Source of the DNA: Ottowia sp. oral taxon 894
Lineage (GTDB): Bacteria > Pseudomonadota > Gammaproteobacteria > Burkholderiales > Burkholderiaceae_C
DNA length: 64,000 nucleotides
Assembly: GCF_001262075.1 (NCBI RefSeq)
Contig: NZ_CP012073.1
Location: 2,157,001-2,221,000, forward strand
Direction of reading: 5' to 3'
Part shown: piece by piece, positions 39,260 to 49,310 of the stretch
Layout: each line of letters starts with the position of its first letter
Numbering within the stretch: the stretch's first letter is position 1
Notes under the pieces: model-generated
The model's database searches: none
What the model was told of the DNA's origin: nothing
The model's input: the letters and a program-made list of their open reading frames with translations, nothing else
Translations under genes and position numbers: made by a program

Positions 39260-39710
39260 TTTGCAATGCGACCAAGGCCACGTCTTTGAAGGCTGGTTTG
39301 CCTCCGAAGACGACTACCAGGCCCAGCGCCAAAGCGGCCTGCTCACATGCCCCCTGTGCGGCGCGCCCGATGTGGACAAACTCCCCAGCGCCCCGCGCCT
39401 GAACCTGGGCAGCGGCAGCGCGCCAGCAGGGCAGGGCGGCCCAAGCGGCGGCCCAAGCGGCGGGCCGGAGGGGGCCGCTTTGCCTGCCATGCAGGCCGCT
39501 TTACTGAAAGCCATGCGCCGCCTCATGCGCGAAACCGAAGATGTCGGCGCCCGCTTCGCAGAGGAAGCCCGCCGCATCCACTACGGTGAAACCCGCGAAC
39601 GCCCCATCCGTGGCCGCGCAAGCCCCGAAGAAACCCACGCCCTGCTGGAAGAAGGCATCCCCGTCATATCTTTGCCCCTGCCGCCCGGATTCGATGGCGA
39701 GCTTCAATGA
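39246..39710 (+). CDS. DUF1178 family protein
   Basis: A 154-residue cytoplasmic protein of unknown function. The N-terminus MKVLDLQCDQGHVFEGWFAS and the CPLCGAPDVDKLPSAPRL segment mark DUF1178; the CxxC could bind zinc. The C-terminal GETRERPIRGRASPEETHAL is also conserved. A Gly/Pro/Ser-rich linker separates the halves. The ATG at 39246 overlaps the preceding gene. Confidence 0.85.
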   Translation: MKVLDLQCDQGHVFEGWFASEDDYQAQRQSGLLTCPLCGAPDVDKLPSAPRLNLGSGSAPAGQGGPSGGPSGGPEGAALPAMQAALLKAMRRLMRETEDVGARFAEEARRIHYGETRERPIRGRASPEETHALLEEGIPVISLPLPPGFDGELQ

Positions 39711-40238
39711 GCAGAGGTGAAAAATCTGGGCCGCCTGCTTTTTGAAAGAGCATGACAGCGAATACAGGCCGCGCCAGAGCTTGCCAGGCGGTTAAGCGCC
39801 AGAAAAACGGGTCAAGGCCTGGCCGCGAGAGATAAAAAGCCGGTCAGGACAGTCAAGGCGCAGACGACACCCTGCTTCTCGCAGGCTTTGCCGCCGTTCT
39901 TTTCTTGTATGCGCCGGCTTGCCTGTCTTGGCTCATGAAGCTGCGGCTGCCGCCAGGCCGCGTTTTTGGCATGGGCCATTTCTACTGTCCATCCGACATC
40001 AGAAACTGGAGCAAATTTGAGAGGGTCAAAACACCGCTCTGCGCAATATCTACTAAGACGTCTTGCTATGAATAGTAGAGCGAAATTGACCTTGTCCAAT
40101 GCTTGCCCGCAGGTGTGAAAAGCGGCCTGGCGGCCTGCGGCGCTGCAAGCGGCAGGTCAGGCCGCCCAGGCTCATCTGCTCTTTCGCCCTTTGCGGCCAG
40201 ACTTCGCTCAGCCTCACGGATAGATGGGCGACAGGCCT
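39711..40238. other. intergenic region with repeats A and B
   Basis: No coding signal. It holds repeat A copy 9 (40005-40085, reverse: GGAGCAAATTTGAGAGGG, TGCGCAATATC, GACGTCTTGCTATGAATAG). A stretch resembling the interior of repeat B follows (40110-40217: GGCGGCCTGCGGCGCTGC, TTTCGCCCTTTGCGGCCAGA). DUF1178 and ruvA converge here. Confidence 0.55.
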
Positions 40239-40817
40239 TTACCGCGCCAAGGTTTTGAGGGCCTGCTTGATGCCTTCGCTCACGCCTACGTCGGCAGGCA
40301 AGGCCTTGAGGGCTGCGGCGGCTTCTTTTTCGCTGTAGCCCAGCGCCAGCAGAGCCTGCTGGATGTCGGCGTGCGCATCGCTGGCTGGCGCAGCCGCGCC
40401 GGAAGCGGAAAGGTCGGGAGAGAGTTTGCCCTTGAGTTCCAGAAGCAGGCGTTCGGCTATTTTCTTGCCGATGCCCGGCAGTTTGGTCAGGCGGCCCGCC
40501 TGCTGGGTGGAAACGGCCTGCGCAAGATCGCTCACGCTCATGCCCGACAAAACGGCCAGCGCCATGCGCGGGCCAATGCCGCTGATGCGGATGAGCTGGC
40601 GGAAGGCGTCACGCTCGGCGGCGGTGCCGAATCCGTAGAGCGTGTGCGCGTCTTCCCGCACGACCAGGTGGGTGAGCAGCGTGACGGGCGCGCCAGCGGC
40701 GGGCAGGTTGTAGAAGGTGCTCATGGGCACGTCCACTTCGTAGCCGACGCCATGGCAGTCGAGCAGCAGGCGCGGCGGGTTCTTTTCGGCCAGCAGGCCA
40801 GCCAGGCGTCCGATCAT
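40239..40817 (-). CDS. ruvA: Holliday junction DNA helicase subunit RuvA
   Basis: Tetramer that binds four-way junctions and loads RuvB. The 192-residue product starts [20 protein letters not shown]. It has the helix-hairpin-helix region ([20 protein letters not shown] and [20 protein letters not shown]) and a C-terminal domain III that contacts RuvB ([20 protein letters not shown]). ruvB and ruvC are not adjacent in this window. Confidence 0.95.
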   Translation of the reverse strand: MIGRLAGLLAEKNPPRLLLDCHGVGYEVDVPMSTFYNLPAAGAPVTLLTHLVVREDAHTLYGFGTAAERDAFRQLIRISGIGPRMALAVLSGMSVSDLAQAVSTQQAGRLTKLPGIGKKIAERLLLELKGKLSPDLSASGAAAPASDAHADIQQALLALGYSEKEAAAALKALPADVGVSEGIKQALKTLAR

Positions 40818-40832
40818 GGTCAGGGCCGCGAA

Positions 40833-41237
40833 TCAGCCGCAGGTCACGCGCACGACCGCGCCTTGCGCATTGACGATGACGTTCAGGCGGCCTATCTGCA
40901 TTTCCTTGGTGGTGGCGCTGTTTTCGCGCAGCATGCGTGCAAGGTCTGCGCCGGCGGCGGCGCGCGCCTGCTCCAGCATGGCCGGGCCGCCGTAGGGTTT
41001 GCCGACGATGGACTGCGCGGCTTTGGCGTTGCATTGGTTGCGCGCGGCTTTGCCGCTTTCCACTTGCGTGATTTCACGCGGCTGGCTTGGCTGGCCTTGC
41101 GCGTGGTCATGAGCGTGCGGGTGCATGGGAGTTTGGGTCTGTGCGGGTTCAGGGGCGGGCTTCGGGGCGTTGGTGCAGGCGGTCAAAGCCATCAGGGCGG
41201 CAAAAGCCAGAGGGTAGGCAAACAGCCGTTTTTCCAT
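40833..41237 (-). CDS. lipoprotein with a peptidase inhibitor I78-like domain
   Basis: A 134-residue exported protein. The signal sequence ends in LMALTAC, so C21 would be lipidated. A His-rich linker (PMHPHAHDHAQGQ) follows. Residues 67-134 (CNAKAAQSIVGKPYGGPAML and RLNVIVNAQGAVVRVTCG) fit the Inhibitor I78 family of small serine-protease inhibitors and related lipoproteins. A metal-related role of the linker is speculation. It is 15 bases upstream of ruvA on the same strand. Confidence 0.75.
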   Translation of the reverse strand: MEKRLFAYPLAFAALMALTACTNAPKPAPEPAQTQTPMHPHAHDHAQGQPSQPREITQVESGKAARNQCNAKAAQSIVGKPYGGPAMLEQARAAAGADLARMLRENSATTKEMQIGRLNVIVNAQGAVVRVTCG

Positions 41238-41273
41238 GTTGAGTGCTCCACAAGTTTGTTGAAAAGAAAACGT

Positions 41274-41312
41274 GAAAACGAAAACGCGCTGCTCCTGCCC
41301 GGGCAGCGCGCG
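41274..41312 (-). terminator. second terminator-like hairpin downstream of the L36 gene
   Basis: On the minus strand GCGCGCTGCC... folds as CGCGCTGC/GCAGCGCG (41285-41292 with 41303-41310). GTTTTCGTTTTC follows. It lies just before the I78 lipoprotein gene. Confidence 0.5.
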
Positions 41313-41342
41313 TGGGATGGTAACTGCCTGCCTGGAACTGAA

Positions 41343-41372
41343 AGCGAAACGGGCGCCTGTTTTCAGACGCCC
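41343..41372 (-). terminator. terminator of the L36 gene
   Basis: On the minus strand GGGCGTCTG-AAAA-CAGGCGCCC forms a 9-bp stem with one T-G pair. GTTTCGCTTT follows, 34 bases past the L36 stop. Confidence 0.6.
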
Positions 41373-41405
41373 GCTGGCAGATTCGTGAAAGCGGCGCGCG
41401 CTGCT

Positions 41406-41555
41406 TCAACACTTGTTTTTGTTCTTGGCGCCGCCCTGGCGCGCCTTCAGGCGCGGGTTTGACTTGCAGATGACGTAGATGCGGCCACGGCGGCGCACCA
41501 CCTGGCAGTCGCGGCTGCGCTTTTTGGCTTCTTTGAGGGATGAAAGCACTTGCAT
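41406..41555 (-). CDS. rpmJ: 50S ribosomal protein L36, alternative (type B) form
   Basis: A 49-residue basic protein, [20 protein letters not shown] then [20 protein letters not shown] and a short Gly/Lys tail. The sequence resembles the YkgO-type L36 paralogue rather than the zinc-ribbon form: only two internal cysteines (C17, C30) remain and the CxxC pair is missing. A ribosome site AGGAG precedes the ATG. In other bacteria such forms replace the zinc-containing L36 when zinc is scarce, so Zur control is possible. No Zur box was recognised. Confidence 0.88.
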   Translation of the reverse strand: MQVLSSLKEAKKRSRDCQVVRRRGRIYVICKSNPRLKARQGGAKNKNKC

Positions 41556-41580
41556 GATTGAAATACTCCTTTGTGTTTCA

Positions 41581-41645
41581 GAACTTGTTCAAAGTCTGTC
41601 TGTGGGCGCGAAAAGCGCGGATCCGGCCAGACGCTGAACGGGTTC
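41581..41645. repeat. short repeat B copy
   Basis: GAACTTGTTCAAAGTCTGTC at the left and GGCCAGACGCTGAACGGGTT at the right are inverted, as in the 182-bp element at 11386, but only 65 bp long. The flanking triplets (TCA, ATA) do not match. Confidence 0.55.
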
Positions 41646-41788
41646 ATAGGGGGACGGGAAAGCTGCCGATTGTAGTTATGTTCTAACAACTGTGATGCGT
41701 TTTCCCTTTGGAAAAAGCCAGAAACACGCGGAAAACGCACGTGTGCTAGAGTCCCGCTCCGCAACTTTTCACGCATTAGGCCATCAGC

Positions 41789-41821
41789 TTGGCTACCTTC
41801 AACAGGTAGCCAAATTTTTTT
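41789..41821 (+). terminator. strong intrinsic terminator with no upstream gene: small RNA or leader attenuator
   Basis: TTGGCTACCT and AGGTAGCCAA form a perfect 10-bp stem with loop TCAAC, followed by ATTTTTTT. The nearest upstream gene (L36) points the other way, so the transcript that ends here must start in the 41560-41790 gap. It could be a small RNA or the leader of the lytic transglycosylase gene at 41970. The rest of this gap holds the repeat B copy only. Confidence 0.7.
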
Positions 41822-41969
41822 GGAAAGCCCGCCCGCCAGCAGCCAGACAGCCATTGGGCGGGACTCTCAAGGAGCCTCCGGCAAACAAAATACAAAGGCG
41901 CTGGCTCCCGCCTTTTTCACGGTGACCCGCAGCAGCGCCATGCCGCCTGCGGACATGAAAGGAAGCAAC

Positions 41970-42872
41970 ATGCAAATTCCCGCCAGGCTGAACGCCCTGG
42001 GGCGCGGCATCAACACCTTCGCGGTTGATGTGGCCGCCGGGTTCTTCCAGGTTTCGCACAACGGCTTTGCCCTGCTGGGACTGGCCGTGGTTTGCGCTGT
42101 AGCCTTGCTGGTGGCGCGGCCCGATTTGCGCCATCAGGGCGAAGAGCAACTCACCTCATGGCTCAAGGCGCGGCAGGCGGCACAGGTGGGCTTTGAAGCC
42201 GAACCTGTGGCCAGCCGCCGGGCCACGGCCGCCAACCCGGTGGACTTGCCGCCGGAGCAGGCCAACGCGGTGCAGTGGATCAGCCGCAAATACCGCGTAG
42301 CCCCCGAGCCAGTGGCCGCCCTGGTGGCCGAAGCCTATGAAACAGGCCAGCGCGTGCGGCTCGATCCCACGCTGATCCTGGCCGTCATGGCCGTCGAATC
42401 CAGCTTCAACCCCTTTGCACAAAGCAACGTGGGCGCACAGGGGCTGATGCAGGTGATGACCAAGGTGCATACCGACAAATACGAAGACTTCGGCGGCAAC
42501 TTCGCCGCGTTTGACCCCGTCAGCAATCTGCGCGTGGGCATCCGCGTGCTCAAGGACTGCACCACGCGTTTTGGCTCCACGGCTGGCGGCCTGAAGTGCT
42601 ACGTGGGCGCCGCCAACATGGAGGACGATGGCGGCTACGCCGCCAAAGTAATGGCCGAACACGCCCGCATCTACCGCGCTGCTACGGGCCGCGCCCTGCC
42701 CGCAGCGGCCAGCGAAGAAGCGCTGCGCGCCAAGGCTTCCGCCACCGGCACGGCGCCAGCCTCTGCTGACGCCTTGACGCAAGCCGGGTCACTGGCGGAA
42801 AGCAGCGCCAGCCCAGTCAACCCATCCAGCCGCAAGAGCCGCAACGCCATCAGCGTAGCCAGCGCGTTTTAA
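41970..42872 (+). CDS. membrane-anchored lytic transglycosylase (SLT domain)
   Basis: Predicted to cleave peptidoglycan glycan strands from the periplasmic face. The ATG at 41970 follows AAAGGAAGC. Of 300 residues, one membrane helix (about 33-50, FALLGLAVVCAVALLVA) is followed by a soluble SLT domain at 95-225. The catalytic glutamate is E143 in LAVMAVESSFNPFAQS, with NVGAQGLMQVMTKVH and LRVGIRVLKDC further on. A Ser/Ala-rich tail ends the protein. It resembles the MltC/EmtA-like goose-lysozyme fold, but I cannot assign a specific Mlt class. Confidence 0.85.
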   Translation: MQIPARLNALGRGINTFAVDVAAGFFQVSHNGFALLGLAVVCAVALLVARPDLRHQGEEQLTSWLKARQAAQVGFEAEPVASRRATAANPVDLPPEQANAVQWISRKYRVAPEPVAALVAEAYETGQRVRLDPTLILAVMAVESSFNPFAQSNVGAQGLMQVMTKVHTDKYEDFGGNFAAFDPVSNLRVGIRVLKDCTTRFGSTAGGLKCYVGAANMEDDGGYAAKVMAEHARIYRAATGRALPAAASEEALRAKASATGTAPASADALTQAGSLAESSASPVNPSSRKSRNAISVASAF

Positions 42873-43231
42873 AGCCTGGCTTTCTTTCGCCACGCGCCAG
42901 CCGCCGCCTGGCACGGTCTGTTTTCGCACCGGGCGCGCGGCCTCTTGAAAAAACCTGCACCGCTACAATCTTGGCCCTCGACTCGCGGCAAGAGCGACAG
43001 CAACACCTCCGGCCCGGCCTGCCACGCGCACCAGATTCAGACGCAGCGGCCACTTTCCCGCAAGGATTGCACACCAAATGATCGCCCGGACATCTTGCCT
43101 GCGCGCCGCAAGGCACCCCTTGCCTGCTGCGTCCTGACCGCACTCCTTTGTTCTGATGTCTGAACGCATGGTCAGGCGCCGGATGCCTTTCATGCAACCG
43201 ACTGTCATGCCCCTTCACCATAGGTCCGTCC
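42873..43231 (+). promoter_or_regulatory. rpoD upstream region
   Basis: Contains CTTGAAAAAACCTGCACCGC followed by TACAATCT (about 42944-42970). The TACAAT is a good -10 hexamer, but the spacing to TTGAAA is short (13 bases), so the -35 assignment is uncertain. No gene was seen in these 360 bases; dnaG, which often precedes rpoD, is absent. Confidence 0.35.
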
Positions 43232-45658
<2,427 letters not shown>

Positions 45659-45684
45659 GCTCCCGGCGAGCGCCAGATGTACAG

Positions 45685-45725
45685 GAAACAAGGGGCGAAT
45701 TCACTGCTTATTCGCTCCTTGTTTC
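45685..45725. repeat. 16-bp inverted repeat after rpoD
   Basis: GAAACAAGGGGCGAAT and ATTCGCTCCTTGTTTC pair at all 16 positions with one G-T, around a nine-base loop. The right arm is the left end of repeat A copy 10. There is no T-run, so it is a poor terminator but could protect the rpoD mRNA 3' end. Confidence 0.65.
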
Positions 45726-45799
45726 ATAGCATAGGGTCCTAGTAGAGTCTGCGCAAAAGCCACTTTCAGACCCCTTGAAATTGCTCCTCTTTTCAAGAT
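45710..45799 (+). repeat. dispersed repeat A, copy 10
   Basis: Forward orientation and close to consensus: CATAGCATAGGGTCCTAGT, TCTGCGCAAAAGCCAC, TTTCAGACCCCTTGAAATTG, CTCCTCTTTTCAAGAT. Confidence 0.8.
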
Positions 45800-46247
45800 A
45801 GAGCAACCTGCGTTTTCAGGCCTGGCGCAGCAGCCATTGCGGCGCACAGCAGCTTTGCATCAGCCAAAGCACAGAGCCTGAACGCCGTGCGGCTTTTTTC
45901 GCCCTTGGCAGCCAGCAGCGCAGCGCGAAAGCTGGGCTGGTTTCGCTCCGCATTAAATAGCAATATGTCCTAGTGGAAATTGCGCAGAAGGGCGGTTTCT
46001 ACCGCTTTAATTTGCTCCTGTTTCTGGTGCTCTTGCGTGGCAAACGGGTTTTGATGCCGGGCCAGAAATAGGCAGGCCGAACGTGTTTTTCGGCTGCGCG
46101 CCGTTGCGTATGCCGCAGTGCAGGTCGGGCCGGGCAGGCAGTGTGCGCCTGCGCTGCCTATACTTTCGCGCTTTTTCTGATTCAGGGCGGGCGGACCGCC
46201 TTTTTGCTGGCCGCTCGCGCCTGTTTGCCTCTCTGTTCCCTAGATTT
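45800..46247. other. rpoD-acyl carrier protein gap with a second repeat A
   Basis: Copy 11 of repeat A lies at 45942-46028 (TTTCGCTCCGCATTAAATAG, ATGTCCTAGTGGAAATTGCG, TTTAATTTGCTCCTG). The stretch between the two copies resembles repeat B interior (GCGGCTTTTTTCGCCCTTGG). No gene seen. Confidence 0.55.
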
Positions 46248-46532
46248 ATGAACGCTCCCGTTTCCCCCGCTGATGAAAACGCCTTGCTGGCTGAATTGGC
46301 CCAGATGCTGGTGGACTGCCTCAATCTGGATATGAAGCCTGCAGAAATCGACCCGGATGCGCCCTTGTATGGCGATGGACTGGGGCTGGACTCGATCGAC
46401 ATTCTGGAAGTGGCGCTGGCGGTGTCCAAGAAATACGGCTTTCAGCTGCGGGCTGAAGACGAGAACAAGCAAGCCATCTACAGCAGCCTGCGCAGCCTGG
46501 CCCGGCACATCGCGGCGCACCGCACGATTTGA
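46248..46532 (+). CDS. acyl carrier protein (aryl-polyene cluster type)
   Basis: Carries acyl chains on a phosphopantetheine arm. The 94-residue product has the attachment serine S49 in YGDGLGLDSIDILEVALAVS. It continues with KKYGFQLRAEDENKQAIYSS, which resembles carrier proteins of aryl polyene clusters rather than AcpP. Its stop overlaps the possible TTG start of the next gene, and an AMP-ligase gene follows. The usual partner ketosynthases, dehydratases and second carrier protein are not present in the window. Confidence 0.8.
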   Translation: MNAPVSPADENALLAELAQMLVDCLNLDMKPAEIDPDAPLYGDGLGLDSIDILEVALAVSKKYGFQLRAEDENKQAIYSSLRSLARHIAAHRTI

Positions 46533-46552
46533 GTTTTTTTCCTCCCTTGCCA

Positions 46553-47443
46553 ATGACCTGGATGCCTGCAGGCCCGCCGGGCCGCCCCGCTGGCGAGAGC
46601 GCGCCTGCCTGCGGCGCAGCCCGCGCGGATGCCCCAGCCCTTGCTCACGCCCGTGAGGCCAGCGCGGCGTGCGCGCCCCATGACGCACGCGTACCCATGC
46701 TGGTGGCGGCGGGCGTGGTTACCTACGCAGCGGCGGCGTGGTGGAGCAGCCGCCATCTGCCCTGGCTGGCGCTGGCGCTGGCCGTGGCGCCTTTTGTGTG
46801 GCTGGCGGCGGCGTTCGCCTTGGCGCGGCCTGCCGCAGGCGGCGCGTGGCAGCGGGCCGGGCGCTGGCTGCCGCTGCTGGCGTTGTGCGCGGCCCTGGCG
46901 GCGGGCTGGGAGCCGCTGCTGGCCAATGTGCTGCTGGTGTATCTGGTCCAGCACGTGGGCGCGCATGCGGCGCTGGGCTGGATGTTTGGCGCAAGCCTGC
47001 GGCCCGGGCGCACGCCGCTTTGCACCGAATTCGCCAGCTGGGGGCACTGGCGCATGACGCCGCAGCTGGTGTGGTACACGCGGCAGGTCACGCGGGTGTG
47101 GGTGGCGTTCTTCGCGGGCGTGGCGGCCGTGTCGCTGGCGCTGTTCGTGGCGGCTTCGCCTGCGGCGTGGATGCTGTTTTCCTCTGTGCTGGGGCCGCTG
47201 TTGACGGCGGCGCTGTTCGTTGTGGAAAACCTGGCGCGCAGGCGCTATCTGCCGCCCGACAACCGCATGGGCCTGATGGCCACCTGGCGCGCCATTCAGG
47301 CGCGTGCGCGGTCGCAGGGCAAGCCAGCGCCCCAGGCGTGCCCGCCTTCGTCACCGCCTTTCCCGTCCACGCCCTTTCCGCCACGCAACCCGGCAGAGCC
47401 AGATGAACCCACCCGCCCTCGCGCTGAGCGCCCACGCCCCTGA
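46553..47443 (+). CDS. COG4648-like integral membrane protein
   Basis: A 296-residue protein with five or six membrane helices (for example LVAAGVVTYAAAAWW, LPLLALCAALAAGWEPLLAN, AGVAAVSLALFVAASPAAWM). It has the conserved loop WMFGASLRPGRTPLCTEFAS and the C-terminal RRYLPPDNRMGL. This matches the membrane protein of unknown function placed between the carrier protein and the AMP-ligase in aryl polyene clusters. The first 45 residues are Pro/Ala-rich. The start may also be the TTG at 46529. The 3' end overlaps the next gene by 41 bases. Confidence 0.7.
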   Translation: MTWMPAGPPGRPAGESAPACGAARADAPALAHAREASAACAPHDARVPMLVAAGVVTYAAAAWWSSRHLPWLALALAVAPFVWLAAAFALARPAAGGAWQRAGRWLPLLALCAALAAGWEPLLANVLLVYLVQHVGAHAALGWMFGASLRPGRTPLCTEFASWGHWRMTPQLVWYTRQVTRVWVAFFAGVAAVSLALFVAASPAAWMLFSSVLGPLLTAALFVVENLARRRYLPPDNRMGLMATWRAIQARARSQGKPAPQACPPSSPPFPSTPFPPRNPAEPDEPTRPRAERPRP

Positions 47444-48755
47444 TGAAACACTGGCCCTCGGCCCGCAAGGCCCCGTGACGGCCGCGCGCTTCTTTGCCGA
47501 CGCGCAAAGCGTGGCCGAAGCATTGCCCGCCAGCCAGTACGTGCTGAACACCTGCCACGACCGCTACCTGTTCATGGTGGGTCTGGGTGCGGCCCTGCTG
47601 GCCGGGCGGCCCACGCTGATGCCTTCCAGCCTTGCCCCCGAATCCGTGCGCCAGTTGCAGGAGCGCTATCCGCAGCTGCTGTGCCTGCACGACGGTCAAG
47701 AGCGCCCCGAAGGGCTGCCCGCCTGGCCAGTCGCCCCGCCAGCGGCAGGCGCGGCCCGCGCCTTGCAGGATGCGCCGCTGATCGAAGCCAGCCAGGTGGC
47801 CGCCATCGTTTTCACCTCCGGCACCACCGGCGCGCCTACGGCGCACCTCAAGCGCTGGGGCGGACTGTGCGCCGATGGCGAGGCCGAAGCGCGGCGGATA
47901 GGCTCGCAGGGCCTTGCCATCATCGCCACCGTGCCTTCGCAGCACATGTACGGCCTGGAATCGAGCGTGATGCTCACCCTGCGCGGCGGCGCGCGCCTGT
48001 GGCGCGAGCGCCCCTTCTACCCGGCGGACATCTGCGCGGCGCTGCGAGCCGCGCCGGGGCCGCGCATGCTGGTGACCACTCCCTTTCACCTGGGCGCGCT
48101 GCTGGCCGCCCAGGTGGCGTTGCCGTCATGCGAACGCTTGCTGTGCTCCACCGCCCCGCTGCCCGTGGCGCTGGCGCGCCAGGCTGAAGCCGCCTTCGGC
48201 AGCCCGCTGACGGAAATCTATGGCTGCACCGAAAGCGGCCAGATCGCCACCCGCCGCCCCACGCAGGACGAAGCCTGGCATTTGCTGGACGGCGTGCAGC
48301 TTGATGTCAGCGCCGAAGGCGCATGGGCGCATGGCGGCCACGTGCAAATTCGCGTGAAGCTGTCTGACCACATCGAGCCGCTCGGCGAGCGGCGCTTTTG
48401 CCTGGGCAGCCGCCACGCCGACATGGTGAACGTGGCCGGCAAACGCGCCTCGCTGAGCGCGCTCACCGCCCAGCTTTTGGGCGTGGAAGGCGTGACGGAC
48501 GGGTGCTTTTTTCTCCCCCAGAACCCCGCCGCCGAAAAACAGGCCGGCGTGCAACGCCTGGCTGCGCTGGTCGTTGCCGCCCCAGGCATGACGCCCGAGC
48601 GCATCATGGCCGCCCTGCGCCAGCGCATGGACCCCGCCTTCCTGCCCCGCCCCCTGCTGCCCGTGCCCGCCCTGCCGCGCAACGCCACGGGCAAGATCGT
48701 CGCCAAAGAGGTGCAAGCCCTCTACCAAACCCTCTGCCAACCCCGCGCCAGCTAG
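47403..48755 (+). CDS. AMP-dependent acyl ligase (aryl-polyene cluster type)
   Basis: Activates a carboxylic acid as acyl-AMP, presumably to load the neighbouring carrier protein. The 450-residue product has the adenylate P-loop VFTSGTTGAPTAH, LTEIYGCTESGQIATRR (A5 motif), SRHADMVNVAGKRASLSALT and a C-terminal NATGKIVAKE whose lysine is the catalytic one. In aryl polyene clusters a homologous ligase activates 4-hydroxybenzoate, so an aromatic substrate is inferred. The gene ends a three-gene unit. Confidence 0.8.
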   Translation: MNPPALALSAHAPDETLALGPQGPVTAARFFADAQSVAEALPASQYVLNTCHDRYLFMVGLGAALLAGRPTLMPSSLAPESVRQLQERYPQLLCLHDGQERPEGLPAWPVAPPAAGAARALQDAPLIEASQVAAIVFTSGTTGAPTAHLKRWGGLCADGEAEARRIGSQGLAIIATVPSQHMYGLESSVMLTLRGGARLWRERPFYPADICAALRAAPGPRMLVTTPFHLGALLAAQVALPSCERLLCSTAPLPVALARQAEAAFGSPLTEIYGCTESGQIATRRPTQDEAWHLLDGVQLDVSAEGAWAHGGHVQIRVKLSDHIEPLGERRFCLGSRHADMVNVAGKRASLSALTAQLLGVEGVTDGCFFLPQNPAAEKQAGVQRLAALVVAAPGMTPERIMAALRQRMDPAFLPRPLLPVPALPRNATGKIVAKEVQALYQTLCQPRAS

Positions 48756-48840
48756 AGGGTAAGCGGGGCTGAGAGCAGGCGCTGAAAGCCTGCTCAAGGC
48801 CTGTCATTCGGGCAGGATGAAAACGCAAAAGGAGTTTTTT

Positions 48841-48926
48841 TGCTCTTTGATCCATAGCATGACGTCCTAGTGAAATGGGCGCAAAAGCCGTTTTGGAGCT
48901 TGTGAATTTGCTCTTCTTTTTGATGT
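48841..48926 (+). repeat. dispersed repeat A, copy 12
   Basis: Forward, near consensus: TGCTCTTTGATCCATAGCAT, GACGTCCTAGTGAAATGGGC, GCAAAAGCCGTTTTGG, TGAATTTGCTCTTCTTTTTG. Confidence 0.8.
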
Positions 48927-49310
48927 GCCCATGCATCTGCTGGAACCTGCTCGTGAGCAGGCCAGCTAAGCGCCTCGCCGGGCGGCGAAAGGGTCACAAG
49001 ACCTGACTTGTGGTTTGCGCCTTGCGGCCGCCGGATTTCCTTTTGCAGCGGAAGAAGGGCAGGCTGCGCCAGCCCGTGCATCTTCTGCCCAGTTCATTCT
49101 GATAAATGAAACGCCCGGCAAGCAGGCAGCGGCAAAGCCCATATTCGCTCTTGAATTCATAGCATGAGGTCCTAGTTGGGCCTGCGCTGAACGGCTTTTT
49201 CAGCCCCTCATATTTGCTTCTGTTTTTGATGGTATCCGGCAGGTGGCGCTTGCCGTTGGGGGCGCTTCAACCGTCAGCCGTCTGCCGCTGCGCGCCGTTT
49301 TCCTCGCGTT
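48927..49310. other. AMP-ligase to hemE gap with a further repeat A
   Basis: Copy 13 of repeat A occupies 49145-49231 (TCGCTCTTGAATTCATAGCA, TGAGGTCCTAGTTGGG, CATATTTGCTTCTGTTTTTG). The stretch 48950-49080 resembles repeat B interior (CTTGTGGTTTGCGCCTTGCG). Convergent genes, no coding signal. Confidence 0.6.
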
